From: Pelosinus propionicus DSM 13327
Lineage (GTDB): Bacteria; Bacillota; Negativicutes; DSM-13327
Length of the DNA stretch: 64,000 nt
Direction of reading: 5' to 3'
NCBI RefSeq assembly: GCF_900114615.1
Contig: NZ_FOTS01000010.1
Coordinates: 62,001-126,000, forward strand
Part shown: piece after piece, positions 8,542 through 17,193 of the stretch
Layout: each line of letters opens with the position of its first letter
Position numbering within the stretch: position 1 is the stretch's first letter
Notes under the pieces: model-generated
What the model was told of the DNA's origin: nothing
Databases searched by the model: none
The model's input: only the letters and a program-made list of their open reading frames with translations
Translations under genes and position numbers: made by a program

Positions 8542-9899
8542 AAGTCTTCTTTATATTGCGGTGGTAATGCATTCATTACTGCCGTTTTTATAGTTTCTGG
8601 CAGGGCGCATACTAATGTGTCAATAATCTCCCTCAGACGCTTTGCTGACTTTGATTCGAAACGCAACGTAAATAACGGCTCTGTAACAGAGGCGCGAATC
8701 ATCCCCCAACCATCTTGAAATTCAATTCGTACACCATCAATACGATTCGGTTTATACGCCGCTAATTTTTCGGCTACAGCATCTAAAACTGCTTCTTTAT
8801 CCATTCCCTTATACGTAATCCGAATATCAGGGGTAAGAATATAATTAGGAATTTCATCCACAAGTTTCGCCAGGGAACCATGAGCAGAAACAAATTCACA
8901 TACCTTTAATCCAGCAAACATACCATCATCATAGCCCAGTTCACGGAAGAAGAAGTGTCCACTGATTTCCCCGGCAAATAACGCCTTCTCTTGTATAAAA
9001 GCAGCTTTACTAAAGGTATGTCCGGCTCTTGCCATGACAGGTCTGCCACCAAGCTTGCTAATTTCTTCTGGTGCAACCATCGAACATTTTGCATCATAAA
9101 TAATCGTTCCTGGCTGTTTCTCAAGATAATATTGAGCGATCAGGACAATGATATCATCATTATCAACGGCACGTCCGTCTTCATCAACAAAAGCGACTCG
9201 ATCTCCATCACCATCAAAGGCTACACCTAGGTTTGCACGGCTTTCTCGAACCTTTTCTCCAAGTCCCTGCAAATTTTCAGCCAAGGCTGGATTAGGAGAA
9301 CGATTTGGAAAATTGCCATCGGGCTGACAATATAATTCGATTACATCATAACCTAATTGCTTAAATAATTGTGGTGCAATCTGAGAGGTAGCTCCATTAC
9401 CAGCATCAACGACCACTCGCAATTTACTTTTCTGAGCTAAAAGTGCAGTAGACGCTATGTACTCATCCACAATGGATAATGTGAGTGTCACTGTGCCTTT
9501 ACCTGTGACACTCACATTATCTTCCACCATTTGTTTTATTTCTAGAATGTCGTCTTCTGTTACAGGTTGATCACCAAATACTAGTTTAAAACCATTATAA
9601 GGAGCAGGATTATGGGAAGCAGTAACCATGACTCCTCCCATCGCCTGCATCACTTTTTGCGCATAATAAAAAACAGGGGTGGCCACCGTCCCAATATCAA
9701 TGACGTCACAACCTGATCCCACCAGTGCTTTGATAAGAATATTTTTTAAAGTTGGCGTGGATAAACGAACATCACCGCCTACTACTACTTTTTTGCCAGT
9801 TAATTTAACGCCCACTGCCAAACCGATCTTATAGGCAATCTCCTCTGTCAATTCAGTACCTGCAATCCCCCGAATGTCACATGCATGGAAAATTTTCAT
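8523..9899 (-). CDS. Phosphomannomutase/phosphoglucomutase
   Basis: The 458-residue protein is an alpha-D-phosphohexomutase of the ManB/AlgC group. It has the phosphoserine loop TASHNPAPYNG near residue 98, the metal loop DGDGDR near residue 232, and the sugar-binding GEISGHFFF near residue 313. A C-terminal phosphate-binding domain follows. It interconverts hexose 6- and 1-phosphates, supplying nucleotide sugars for surface polysaccharide. It stands alone, convergent with the PAS kinase. Whether glucose or mannose is preferred cannot be decided from sequence alone. Confidence 0.93.
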   Translation of the reverse strand: MKIFHACDIRGIAGTELTEEIAYKIGLAVGVKLTGKKVVVGGDVRLSTPTLKNILIKALVGSGCDVIDIGTVATPVFYYAQKVMQAMGGVMVTASHNPAPYNGFKLVFGDQPVTEDDILEIKQMVEDNVSVTGKGTVTLTLSIVDEYIASTALLAQKSKLRVVVDAGNGATSQIAPQLFKQLGYDVIELYCQPDGNFPNRSPNPALAENLQGLGEKVRESRANLGVAFDGDGDRVAFVDEDGRAVDNDDIIVLIAQYYLEKQPGTIIYDAKCSMVAPEEISKLGGRPVMARAGHTFSKAAFIQEKALFAGEISGHFFFRELGYDDGMFAGLKVCEFVSAHGSLAKLVDEIPNYILTPDIRITYKGMDKEAVLDAVAEKLAAYKPNRIDGVRIEFQDGWGMIRASVTEPLFTLRFESKSAKRLREIIDTLVCALPETIKTAVMNALPPQYKEDLIQAEL

Positions 9900-10039
9900 A
9901 GATCAAGTATTCTCCCTTCAGAACATTATTATGGCTATTGTAGCATTTAAGGACAAGTAAGTACAATCTACTGTCACTCTTTCTATCTTTTAACATAGGA
10001 TATACAAAAGATTTAACTAAAACAGTAGGGGGAATCAGA

Positions 10040-10222
10040 TTGGCTAGTCCTGAAAAAATGATTAAAATGCTGCTTGAGGAAATTCATCAAATTACAATAC
10101 CATTAGCTGCTATCGTAAAAAATCAGGAAATCCTTATTATTCAAAACAAGCAGGTCATCGAATTATTAGAACAAATTCGTATTTCCAGAGCGGAATCGGA
10201 AGAGGAAGATGAGGAAGAATAG
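10040..10222 (+). CDS. Small acidic-tailed protein of unknown function, 60 aa
   Basis: A TTG start follows AGGGGGA with normal spacing. The 60-residue product is predicted mostly helical, with an isoleucine/leucine-rich amphipathic middle (QITIPLAAIVKNQEILIIQNKQVIELLEQI) and a strongly acidic tail ending EEEDEEE. It probably forms a short coiled coil. It is a single gene followed directly by a strong bidirectional terminator. I recognise no family. Confidence 0.6.
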   Translation: MASPEKMIKMLLEEIHQITIPLAAIVKNQEILIIQNKQVIELLEQIRISRAESEEEDEEE

Positions 10223-10242
10223 AAAACAAATCTTGTAAATAT

Positions 10243-10287
10243 AAAAAATAGCAAGCGATATTGAATTTCTATCGCTTGCTATTTTTT
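10243..10287. terminator. Bidirectional intrinsic terminator
   Basis: Perfect 18-bp arms (10243-10260 and 10270-10287) carry an A-run on the left and a T-run on the right around the core TAGCAAGCGATA. It serves the small plus-strand gene. Its right arm overlaps the end of the convergent peptidase gene, which stops at 10279. Confidence 0.9.
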
Positions 10288-11154
10288 TATATTTGTATTC
10301 ATATGCACTACAGCCCACTGCTTCCACGAATTTTCAAAAGTGGCATAATCCATGCCTACATTTGTACCAATCGCTTTCTCTAAGCTTTTACCAGTTTTCA
10401 AACTCTTAACAATTTCTTGCAGCGTATCATCCCCATAGACTTCGGCAATATAACGTACCGCAGCTAGTGATTGGCGATATGCTAATGACTGATTAGGCAG
10501 CTCATCAAAGCTGTCTTCCAACTCTCTCATACTGTACATCTTATCATCTAATACATTATCAGCAGTAATCCATTCATAACGATTTGCACGATACTCCACA
10601 TATTGAGCCAAACCTTCTGTAAACCAGCGAGGATAGTTCCCATTGGTTATATGATCAAATACCAAATGAGTGTATTCATGCACCATCGGACCTGAATGAA
10701 TAAATTCCTCTACAGACTCTCCATCATTTAACCATACATGAGGTGATAAGAGCTGAATCGTTCCACCCCAGTATACTCCCATTGCACTTTCATTCCCAGA
10801 CCAGCCAAAAGCCTTACGCAGCTGGCTTTTATTTGAATGAATAAGAATTAAGGTTTTACCAGCAGGCGCATACTGCAGCGTTTCAACTACAGGATCATAT
10901 GCTGCTTCAGCAGCCTGTCCAATCATACTTACCGTATCAGCATCTACTGGAGCGTATTTAATTCTAAAATGGGCAGTTTCGTAAGTTGCCATATTCCTTG
11001 TTTCGTAATTAACCTTTATCTGTACTGCTTGGCGCACCAGAGGATAAAGCCACATACGAGGTTTAGTAGGCATCGCAAAAACCAGCATTAAAATAAAGAA
11101 TAATCCAGCAATCATTATAATGGTATTCGCTTCGCCTATTAGTACTTTACGCAT
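10279..11154 (-). CDS. Membrane-anchored gluzincin metallopeptidase (peptidase MA-like)
   Basis: The 291-residue protein has an N-terminal membrane segment (about 8-28) followed by an external domain. The zinc motif HEYTH is at residues 159-163. The third ligand is probably Glu180 in RWFTEGLAQYVEYR, the gluzincin arrangement. This matches the peptidase MA-like group common in spore-forming Firmicutes, whose substrates are mostly unknown. A membrane-tethered protease acting outside the cell is the reasonable reading. It is a single gene sharing a terminator with the convergent 60-aa gene. Confidence 0.8.
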   Translation of the reverse strand: MRKVLIGEANTIIMIAGLFFILMLVFAMPTKPRMWLYPLVRQAVQIKVNYETRNMATYETAHFRIKYAPVDADTVSMIGQAAEAAYDPVVETLQYAPAGKTLILIHSNKSQLRKAFGWSGNESAMGVYWGGTIQLLSPHVWLNDGESVEEFIHSGPMVHEYTHLVFDHITNGNYPRWFTEGLAQYVEYRANRYEWITADNVLDDKMYSMRELEDSFDELPNQSLAYRQSLAAVRYIAEVYGDDTLQEIVKSLKTGKSLEKAIGTNVGMDYATFENSWKQWAVVHMNTNIKK

Positions 11155-11238
11155 AAGGCACCCTCCTCCCCTTCTAAGAGTTACAGGTGCTAATTATAGC
11201 ATAGGCTTAACATACTTTCTATCGGTATTTTATGTAAA

Positions 11239-11871
11239 CTAACTTACAATTGCAATTCCGTTACTGGTTCCAATTCGCGTAGCTCCAGCAGCAATCATAG
11301 CTGCGGCTTCTTCCGATGTACGAATTCCACCTGATGCTTTAATCCCGATTCGCTCTCCGATAATGGACTTAAATAACCTAATATCTGCAAGAGTGGCACC
11401 GCCTTTTGCAAATCCTGTAGATGTTTTGATAAACTGTGCGCCACTTTCTAAAACAATATGGCAAACCCGTTCTTTTTCTTCCTCTGTTAACAAACCAGTT
11501 TCTACAATCACCTTAACAATCCTACCTTGCCCTTCTGCAAGTACTTGCTGTATATCATATAATACAGCCTCCCAGAGACCTAATTTGGCGGCACCAATAT
11601 TAATCACCATATCTAATTCATCTGCACCATGCAAAACAGCTTGCTTCGCTTCAAAGGCCTTGACAATCGACAAATTTGCTCCTAAGGGAAAGCCAATCAC
11701 CGTAGCCACCTTGACACCCGTTCCGACCAATAAACTGACTGCCAAATCTACATAGCATGGGTTAATACACACAGCAGCAAATTTATATTCTGCTGCTTCT
11801 CTACATAAGCAACGAATGTCATGAGGCGTTGCATCTGGTTTTAAAAGTGTATGATCAATATAGGTATTCAA
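11239..11871 (-). CDS. deoC: Deoxyribose-phosphate aldolase
   Basis: DeoC cleaves 2-deoxyribose 5-phosphate to glyceraldehyde 3-phosphate and acetaldehyde in deoxynucleoside breakdown. Visible motifs are YIDHTLLKPDA at the start, ELDMVINIGA with the catalytic Asp, FIKTSTGFAKGGAT with the Schiff-base Lys, and GIKASGGIRT with the second Lys. The chosen start is TTG at 11871, because GGAG lies eight bases upstream and known DeoC proteins begin near N-T-Y-I-D-H-T. A longer in-frame extension to 11931 is unlikely. The length is then 210 residues. No other deo genes are adjacent. Confidence 0.93.
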   Translation of the reverse strand: MNTYIDHTLLKPDATPHDIRCLCREAAEYKFAAVCINPCYVDLAVSLLVGTGVKVATVIGFPLGANLSIVKAFEAKQAVLHGADELDMVINIGAAKLGLWEAVLYDIQQVLAEGQGRIVKVIVETGLLTEEEKERVCHIVLESGAQFIKTSTGFAKGGATLADIRLFKSIIGERIGIKASGGIRTSEEAAAMIAAGATRIGTSNGIAIVS

Positions 11872-11976
11872 TTTTAATTCTCCTTTACTTGTGAAGTATA
11901 ATTCCGTTCCTAATTGATACATATTTCGCACTATATCACTAAATACCTTTAAACTAAAGATATTTCAGCGTAATAT

Positions 11977-12006
11977 AAAAAGACTTAGCTTTCGCCAAGT
12001 CTTTAC
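11977..12006 (-). terminator. Intrinsic terminator after the PerR-type gene
   Basis: The hairpin AAAGACTT (11979-11986) and AAGTCTTT (11997-12004) reads on the minus strand as a stem followed by TTTTTATA. It lies 23 bp beyond the stop of the Fur-family gene. Confidence 0.8.
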
Positions 12007-12026
12007 TAATTTTTCAAAATTATGAT

Positions 12027-12452
12027 TTAATTGCTATTTTTACGTTGACAATTCGGGCAGATTCCATGAAAATAGAACTGTTGTCCCATAATCTGATATT
12101 TAGTACCTTGGGAGACTTCATTGACAAATGCATCAATATTAACATCATAAACATCTTCAACTTTACCGCATTCCGTACATCTCACATGCGGATGATTCGT
12201 CATAACAGCATCATAGCGAAAACTATCTTCACCAGCATTTAGTACTTGCACTAGACCAATTTCTTTAAGGATTTCCATGGTTTTATAAACAGTCGCTAAA
12301 CTCATCGTAGGATACATTGCCTGCAATTCATTAAAAATCATTTCTGCATTTGGGTGAGACCTTGTAGAAGATAACATATTATAAATAGCCAACCGTTGAG
12401 GGGTAACCTTAAATCCTTTATCTCTGAGCAAAGAAGTGATACAGACTTCCAT
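12027..12452 (-). CDS. perR: Fur-family regulator, PerR-type
   Basis: The 141-residue protein has an N-terminal winged helix (VTPQRLAIYNML; SLATVYKTMEIL) and a C-terminal metal domain. Two CxxC pairs, Cys92/Cys95 and Cys132/Cys135, form the structural zinc site. Candidate regulatory-site residues are His33, Asp81, His87, His89 and Asp100. The aspartate at the last position matches PerR rather than Fur, suggesting a peroxide sensor oxidised at its histidines. It has its own promoter and terminator. No peroxidase or rubrerythrin gene is next to it. Confidence 0.82.
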   Translation of the reverse strand: MEVCITSLLRDKGFKVTPQRLAIYNMLSSTRSHPNAEMIFNELQAMYPTMSLATVYKTMEILKEIGLVQVLNAGEDSFRYDAVMTNHPHVRCTECGKVEDVYDVNIDAFVNEVSQGTKYQIMGQQFYFHGICPNCQRKNSN

Positions 12453-12514
12453 ATATTCACCACCAATTCCAATTTATTTTTTATAGAAAACAATTATCGA
12501 GTAATTTTATCTTT

Positions 12515-12544
12515 ATTTTAATATATATTAAAAACTATTGTCAA
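12515..12544 (-). promoter_or_regulatory. Predicted sigma-A promoter of the PerR-type gene
   Basis: On the minus strand TTGACA (12544-12539) and TAAAAT (12520-12515) are separated by 18 bp, about 65 bp upstream of the start codon. The surrounding DNA is extremely AT-rich, which could hold an autoregulatory Per box, but no consensus box is clear. Confidence 0.55.
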
Positions 12545-12572
12545 GAAAAATCTCCATCTTAATTTAACGTAA

Positions 12573-12614
12573 AATGGAAGAGTCTATGCGAAGTATCGCA
12601 TAGACTCTTCCATT
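12573..12614 (-). terminator. Long perfect hairpin, probable terminator of the coat genes
   Basis: Perfect 19-bp arms (12573-12591 and 12596-12614) with a 4-nt loop lie 18 bp beyond the coat-gene stop. On the minus strand the stem ends in a short TTTT tract. Confidence 0.75.
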
Positions 12615-12632
12615 ACGCAAAGACCGCTTATT

Positions 12633-12953
12633 TTAACTGCTGAACTTACTTTGGGCTTTATTGATCTGCTGAGCAGTTGCATTTTCAACATTGTAGAAGC
12701 CTTTTTGCTGCATGACATCAAAGATTTGTTTTTGCTGACTATATACATCCCCAAGAACATTCATGTAATCCTTGCGAAGCTGTTCATTGGCAGCTTCCAG
12801 AATGTATGAATTAATCGATTCTGCAATATGTTTGCTTTCATTTAAAGCCAATTGCAGTATGTCCTGATCCGCAAACTGGCTGCCTTGTCCATTCATTTGG
12901 CCTTGCTGCTGCTGTTGATTTTGTTGTTGGTTTTGTTGACCTGCTTGTGCCAC
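12633..12953 (-). CDS. Spore coat protein, CotF-like
   Basis: The 106-residue protein has a glutamine-rich N terminus (residues 1-20) and a helical ferritin-like CotF segment. Typical pieces are DILQLALNESKHIAESINSYILEA and LRKDYMNVLGDVYSQQKQIFDVMQQKGFY. CotF-family proteins are components of the spore coat. It forms a two-gene unit with the coat-like gene 17 bp upstream. The sequence supports an endospore-forming host. Confidence 0.8.
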   Translation of the reverse strand: MAQAGQQNQQQNQQQQQGQMNGQGSQFADQDILQLALNESKHIAESINSYILEAANEQLRKDYMNVLGDVYSQQKQIFDVMQQKGFYNVENATAQQINKAQSKFSS

Positions 12954-12970
12954 AATATCACCCCTATTCT

Positions 12971-13174
12971 TTATTGTAATGTTTGACTCATACTCAAATG
13001 CTTACTAAGAGTTTGAAAATGTTGCTGATTTTTTTGTGCCATTTGTTGAAAAAGTTGTTTGGTTTGTTTGCACTGAATGGTGCTAGCAAAGTGATTCAGG
13101 CATTGCACTGAATTCTGCTCCATTCCCAGAAAATCTTCCAATTGCATTACTTCTTTGGATGTTAGCATGACCAT
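12971..13174 (-). CDS. Small spore-coat-associated protein
   Basis: This 67-residue helical protein shares the style of short CotF-neighbour proteins: LTSKEVMQLEDFLGMEQNSVQCLNHFA, then a glutamine-rich second helix. GGAGGGATGG on the minus strand gives a good ribosome site. It lies directly upstream of the CotF-like gene and is probably co-transcribed in the mother cell. The function is inferred from the neighbour. Confidence 0.65.
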   Translation of the reverse strand: MVMLTSKEVMQLEDFLGMEQNSVQCLNHFASTIQCKQTKQLFQQMAQKNQQHFQTLSKHLSMSQTLQ

Positions 13175-13328
13175 CCCTCCTTTCTCCTATGTAAGTTAGC
13201 TTTCGGCGAAATGCATGCATCTCACACTCGCTGACTATAGCATGCACCATAAAAATACCAACTATACAAAAAATAGCCTGATAAAAAAGCTGCAGCAACT
13301 CTTTCTATCAGACCGTAGTGATATTTTC

Positions 13329-14081
13329 TTATTTTAATCCTAAGATATTTTTGATCTCTCTAACTCGGCTTTTGCTAATTGGTATTTCCACATCTCCTTC
13401 AACTTTTAGCCAATACGTTCCCTTAAACCAAGGTACTACCTCTTTTACCTTATCCATGTTGACAATATAACTCTTGTGCACACGCACCAAATTAGTTTGA
13501 GCTAAACGCTCCTCTAATTCTGTTAAAGTACTTGCATAGCTAAATTCACCATAAATCGTAACGACTGTAACAGTACCTTTTTGAGTATACACATAAATCA
13601 AATCATTGTAATGCACCATAATAATCTTCCCGTTCTTTTCCACTGGAAGTTTTTGCACAACAATCTTAGATTTATTTAATGCCGTATCCACACGACCAAT
13701 GGCAGCCCGCCATTCATCGCCATGATAATTCTTTAGCCGCTCGATTGCCATCTGTACACGTTCTCTTTCGAAAGGCTTTAAAAGATAATCGACTGCTCCA
13801 ACTGTAAAAGCGCGAACAGCGTACTCGTCATAAGCAGTAGCAAATACCAACATTGTTTCCGGAACGATCGTACGTAGTATAGCTGCAGTTTCCAAACCAT
13901 CCATACCCCGCATTTGCACATCCATAAATATAACATTTGCCTTTAATTGAGCTGCTAAACCGATCGCAGCAGCCCCACTATCTGCTTCGCCCACAATTTC
14001 CACATCATTTTCTAATGATAATAAATACTTTAATTCATCACGAGCTGGCCTCTCATCATCTACAATTAAAATGCTAAGCAC
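13329..14081 (-). CDS. LytTR-family response regulator (LytT/LytR-like)
   Basis: The protein has a receiver domain (residues 1-120) with phosphoacceptor Asp54 in IFMDVQMRGMDGLE, and a C-terminal LytTR DNA-binding domain with RVHKSYIVNMDKV. The GTG at 14081 is taken as the start because AGGGGG lies six bases upstream and the receiver begins at once (L-S-I-L-I-V-D-D-E). The frame extends upstream to 14099, but that part holds the ribosome site. The start overlaps the end of the sensor gene by 8 bp, a coupled two-component operon. LytTR pairs of this type often control lrgAB, which lies at 32.8 kb here. Confidence 0.9.
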   Translation of the reverse strand: MLSILIVDDERPARDELKYLLSLENDVEIVGEADSGAAAIGLAAQLKANVIFMDVQMRGMDGLETAAILRTIVPETMLVFATAYDEYAVRAFTVGAVDYLLKPFERERVQMAIERLKNYHGDEWRAAIGRVDTALNKSKIVVQKLPVEKNGKIIMVHYNDLIYVYTQKGTVTVVTIYGEFSYASTLTELEERLAQTNLVRVHKSYIVNMDKVKEVVPWFKGTYWLKVEGDVEIPISKSRVREIKNILGLK

Positions 14082-15771
14082 ACTCTTCCCCCTCATCATG
14101 CATACGCTTTGGAATTCGCAAAGTTACTGTTGTTCCACTTCCTGGGGCACTCATGAGAGATAAACCATATCCTGTGCCATATTGTCCTCGCAAACGTTCA
14201 TGAACATTGGATAGGCCAATGCATTCTGGAGCAGGTACCGTCAAAGGACACCGTCCTTCAACATCCATGCCAACACCGTCATCACAAATTGTAATCACAA
14301 TATCGGGACCCTCTTCCTTGGCACTGATTATAATACAACCACCATTTTCCTTGGGCTGCAATCCATGTTTTATCGCATTTTCTACTAAAGGCTGTATCGT
14401 TAATGTAGGAATCAAATATTTTTCTACATCTTGGGATATCATCTCTTGAATAACCAATTTTTCACCATGTCTGGCTTGCTCAATGGCTAAATACGCACGT
14501 ACCTGGGATAGTTCCTCTTTAAGAGTTATATTACGTCCTGTTTTATGCAGCGTATGCCGAAACATAGCTCCCAACTTTAGCAAAAGCTCTCTTGCTAAAT
14601 CTGGCTTTGTTCTCACTAAAGAAGTAATCGTATTAAGAGTATTAAATAAAAAATGGGGATTTATTTGTGCATAAAGTGCTTTAAGTTCTGCCCTAGCAAC
14701 TAATTTAGCCTGACGATCAATTTCTGTTAATTCCAATTGGGTGGAAAATAAATGGGCGATACCAGAGGCAAAAACTCTGTCCCCATGTCCTACAGCATTT
14801 GCTCTTGTATAATATAACTTCAAAGTACCTATAACACGATTTGCACGTTTTAATGGCACAATAATAGCACTAGCCAATTTGCAATTCTTACAAGAACAGC
14901 CAATTTCAAAAGCATTTTGCGCAATGTGCATCTCTCCCCTAGAGAGCACTTGACTGGTGGCAAGAGTTAGCCCTAACGTATCGGCAGAATGATGCGTTGA
15001 CTCCACCCCGACAAATGCCAGCACCTGCTCCGTGTCCGTTATGGCAACTGCATCATAACTTCCTGCGTTAAAAATAATTTGAGCTGTTGCCTGAGCAGAG
15101 CTGCGATCTAAGCCATGCCGCAGATAGGGCAAAGTCTTGGTTGCAATATCAAGAGCTTTATGAGATTGCTCAGCGCCAACCTGCTCTTGGGTATATATCG
15201 CAGTCTTTATAATCAGCATGAAAATAGCAACACCTAAAGAATTGGCTAGAATCATTGGCATTCCAATGGCATCTACCAAATTCCTAGCCATATCATAGGG
15301 ATGAGCAGTAAGTAAAATAATAATCATCTGCATGACTTCCCCTACGACGCCTGCAACAAGAGCGATCCACCAAGGAATGAGTTTCTCATGATAATAGCGG
15401 TGAATTAACCCTGCTAGCAATCCCTCACAAATACTAGAAATTCCACAAGAAAATGCTGTAAAGCCACCTAATAAATAACGATGGCCGCCAGCAATAATTC
15501 CAGCGGCTGTCCCCATAATAGGGCCGCCAATAAGCCCAGCAGCCATTACACCAATAACCCTAGAATTCGCCAATGCATCGCTAACAGGAATACCAGCATA
15601 GGTTCCTAAAATGCCGATAATACCAAAAACAATAGTGATCGCGGCTTTTTCACTAAAATTGCCTTGTCGGTAAATCATCCTTCGAAACACTGAAAATTGA
15701 GACAATAGAAACGCAAGCGTAGCAGCCACACTCATTCGCTCGATCATTTCCCATAATAAAAAATCAGTCAA
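14074..15771 (-). CDS. LytS-type sensor histidine kinase (5TM, GAF, HisK domains)
   Basis: The N terminus has five to six membrane segments of the 5TM-5TMR_LYT type, up to about residue 205. A GAF-like domain follows, then a His_kinase domain with the phosphoacceptor in QINPHFLFNTLNTI, and an HATPase domain (VENAIKHGL, DDGVGMD). The start is set at TTG 15771, which follows GAGGTGAGG; the frame itself opens at TTG 15813, where I see no ribosome site. LytS-like sensors respond to envelope or metabolic signals such as membrane potential or extracellular pyruvate. The signal here is unknown. Confidence 0.88.
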   Translation of the reverse strand: MTDFLLWEMIERMSVAATLAFLLSQFSVFRRMIYRQGNFSEKAAITIVFGIIGILGTYAGIPVSDALANSRVIGVMAAGLIGGPIMGTAAGIIAGGHRYLLGGFTAFSCGISSICEGLLAGLIHRYYHEKLIPWWIALVAGVVGEVMQMIIILLTAHPYDMARNLVDAIGMPMILANSLGVAIFMLIIKTAIYTQEQVGAEQSHKALDIATKTLPYLRHGLDRSSAQATAQIIFNAGSYDAVAITDTEQVLAFVGVESTHHSADTLGLTLATSQVLSRGEMHIAQNAFEIGCSCKNCKLASAIIVPLKRANRVIGTLKLYYTRANAVGHGDRVFASGIAHLFSTQLELTEIDRQAKLVARAELKALYAQINPHFLFNTLNTITSLVRTKPDLARELLLKLGAMFRHTLHKTGRNITLKEELSQVRAYLAIEQARHGEKLVIQEMISQDVEKYLIPTLTIQPLVENAIKHGLQPKENGGCIIISAKEEGPDIVITICDDGVGMDVEGRCPLTVPAPECIGLSNVHERLRGQYGTGYGLSLMSAPGSGTTVTLRIPKRMHDEGEECA

Positions 15772-16070
15772 AGCCCTCACCTCATAATGATGCCAATTTT
15801 CATATTTCTTCAACGTACATAAGGCCCGATCCTATTCTCATTAAAGAATAACACGTTTAAATTTAGCAAGCAACTACAACGTAGACCGATTGTCCATAGT
15901 AGAATTATTGATTTACCAATACTCTTTTCCTAGATCAACATCGTAACAGGGTCTAATTCCCTAGATTAATAGGACTATAGTACCTTATTCCTTCCTGAAA
16001 AATCCATTACAATAATACATACAATACTACAAAATATTACAGAAACGTTTTTGTACTGGGAGTTGTTTTA
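15772..16070. other. Divergent intergenic region, nothing specific seen
   Basis: About 300 bp of AT-rich sequence separate the LytS-type gene from the HD-GYP-like gene. I see no convincing hairpin, RNA or coding frame. Promoters for both genes must lie here, but no strong consensus pair stands out. Confidence 0.4.
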
Positions 16071-17093
16071 ATGATCATTGACTATGCTGAACCTGGAATG
16101 ATATTAGGGCAGGACGTTATAGACGAGTATGGAAAACTTTTACTTGAAAAAGGAATTACTTTAACAGAAAGCTATATTAAGCGCTTAAAAAAATTTGGTA
16201 TTCATACCATTCGCATTTTTGACCAAGAGGCAACTCTATTAAAGCAGCAGCAAGTAATTCCGTCCGAATTGCGTACTGAGTTGTCTCTTTGCTTTCAGGC
16301 TTTATCTTCACTACAAACTAGTTTTCTGGCAAATGAAAAACTTACTTTTTTATACTTGGAACAAATCGGTAGTTTAATTAACAATATTATTGACCAAGCC
16401 TCACAACAAGCAACCACAATGATTAATACACAAATTTATTATCCTAATCAGCAAGAACTCGTTCATTCCATCAATGTTTGTTTACTTTCATTACTAACAG
16501 GTTTTCAGTTGAAGATGTGCAAGGATGATCTTTATGAACTGGCTTTAGGAGCCCTATTACATGACATTGGAAAGGCCACTCTTCCTCGCATCAATGGTTT
16601 ATTATTTGATAGTGCCAAATTACATACATTATATGGACGCAATTTACTGCTGCGCAATAAATTATCACCGACAGTTGCACGAATTGTGTCGGAACATCAT
16701 GAAGCGTTAGACGGATCAGGACTGCCATTAGGTCTCACTAACAATAAAATTCATTTATTTTCAAAAATTGTAGCGATTGCTAATTATTTTGATAAAGCCA
16801 TCACAAAAGCCGTTATTGAAAACACCTCTCAGTTAGAAGTCATTGAAGGGATGTTAGCAAAAAGCAATACCATTTTTGATGTACATCTTCTCACTATATT
16901 CATTCATACTATACCCATTTATCCTGTAGGCAGCTTAGTCCTCTTAAATACAAAGCAAGTGGCTCATGTAACCAAAAATCATAAAAGTCATCTGCTGCGT
17001 CCTGAAATCAAACTCAATACTAAACTAGGTAAAGTGATTGTCAATTTGCGACAAGAGCCAAATCTAGCAATCAGTAAAGTAATTGAATACTAA
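16071..17093 (+). CDS. HD-GYP-like phosphohydrolase
   Basis: The 340-residue protein has an N-terminal domain (1-125) like that of many HD-GYP proteins, beginning YAEPGMILGQDV. An HD domain follows with HSINV, LLHDIGKATLP and EHHEALDGSGLPLG. The metal-binding H, HD and HH residues are present. The signature GYP tripeptide is replaced by G-L-P. HD-GYP enzymes degrade cyclic di-GMP; the substitution may weaken or alter this, so activity is uncertain. It is a single gene. Confidence 0.8.
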   Translation: MIIDYAEPGMILGQDVIDEYGKLLLEKGITLTESYIKRLKKFGIHTIRIFDQEATLLKQQQVIPSELRTELSLCFQALSSLQTSFLANEKLTFLYLEQIGSLINNIIDQASQQATTMINTQIYYPNQQELVHSINVCLLSLLTGFQLKMCKDDLYELALGALLHDIGKATLPRINGLLFDSAKLHTLYGRNLLLRNKLSPTVARIVSEHHEALDGSGLPLGLTNNKIHLFSKIVAIANYFDKAITKAVIENTSQLEVIEGMLAKSNTIFDVHLLTIFIHTIPIYPVGSLVLLNTKQVAHVTKNHKSHLLRPEIKLNTKLGKVIVNLRQEPNLAISKVIEY

Positions 17094-17193
17094 AAATCTC
17101 ATTTTTTCCCATATTCTTCCCCTATATATTATTCTATTTATAATTTTTTATGGTATAATAAAAACCATCTAAAAATCATAAAGTTGGTGCAAT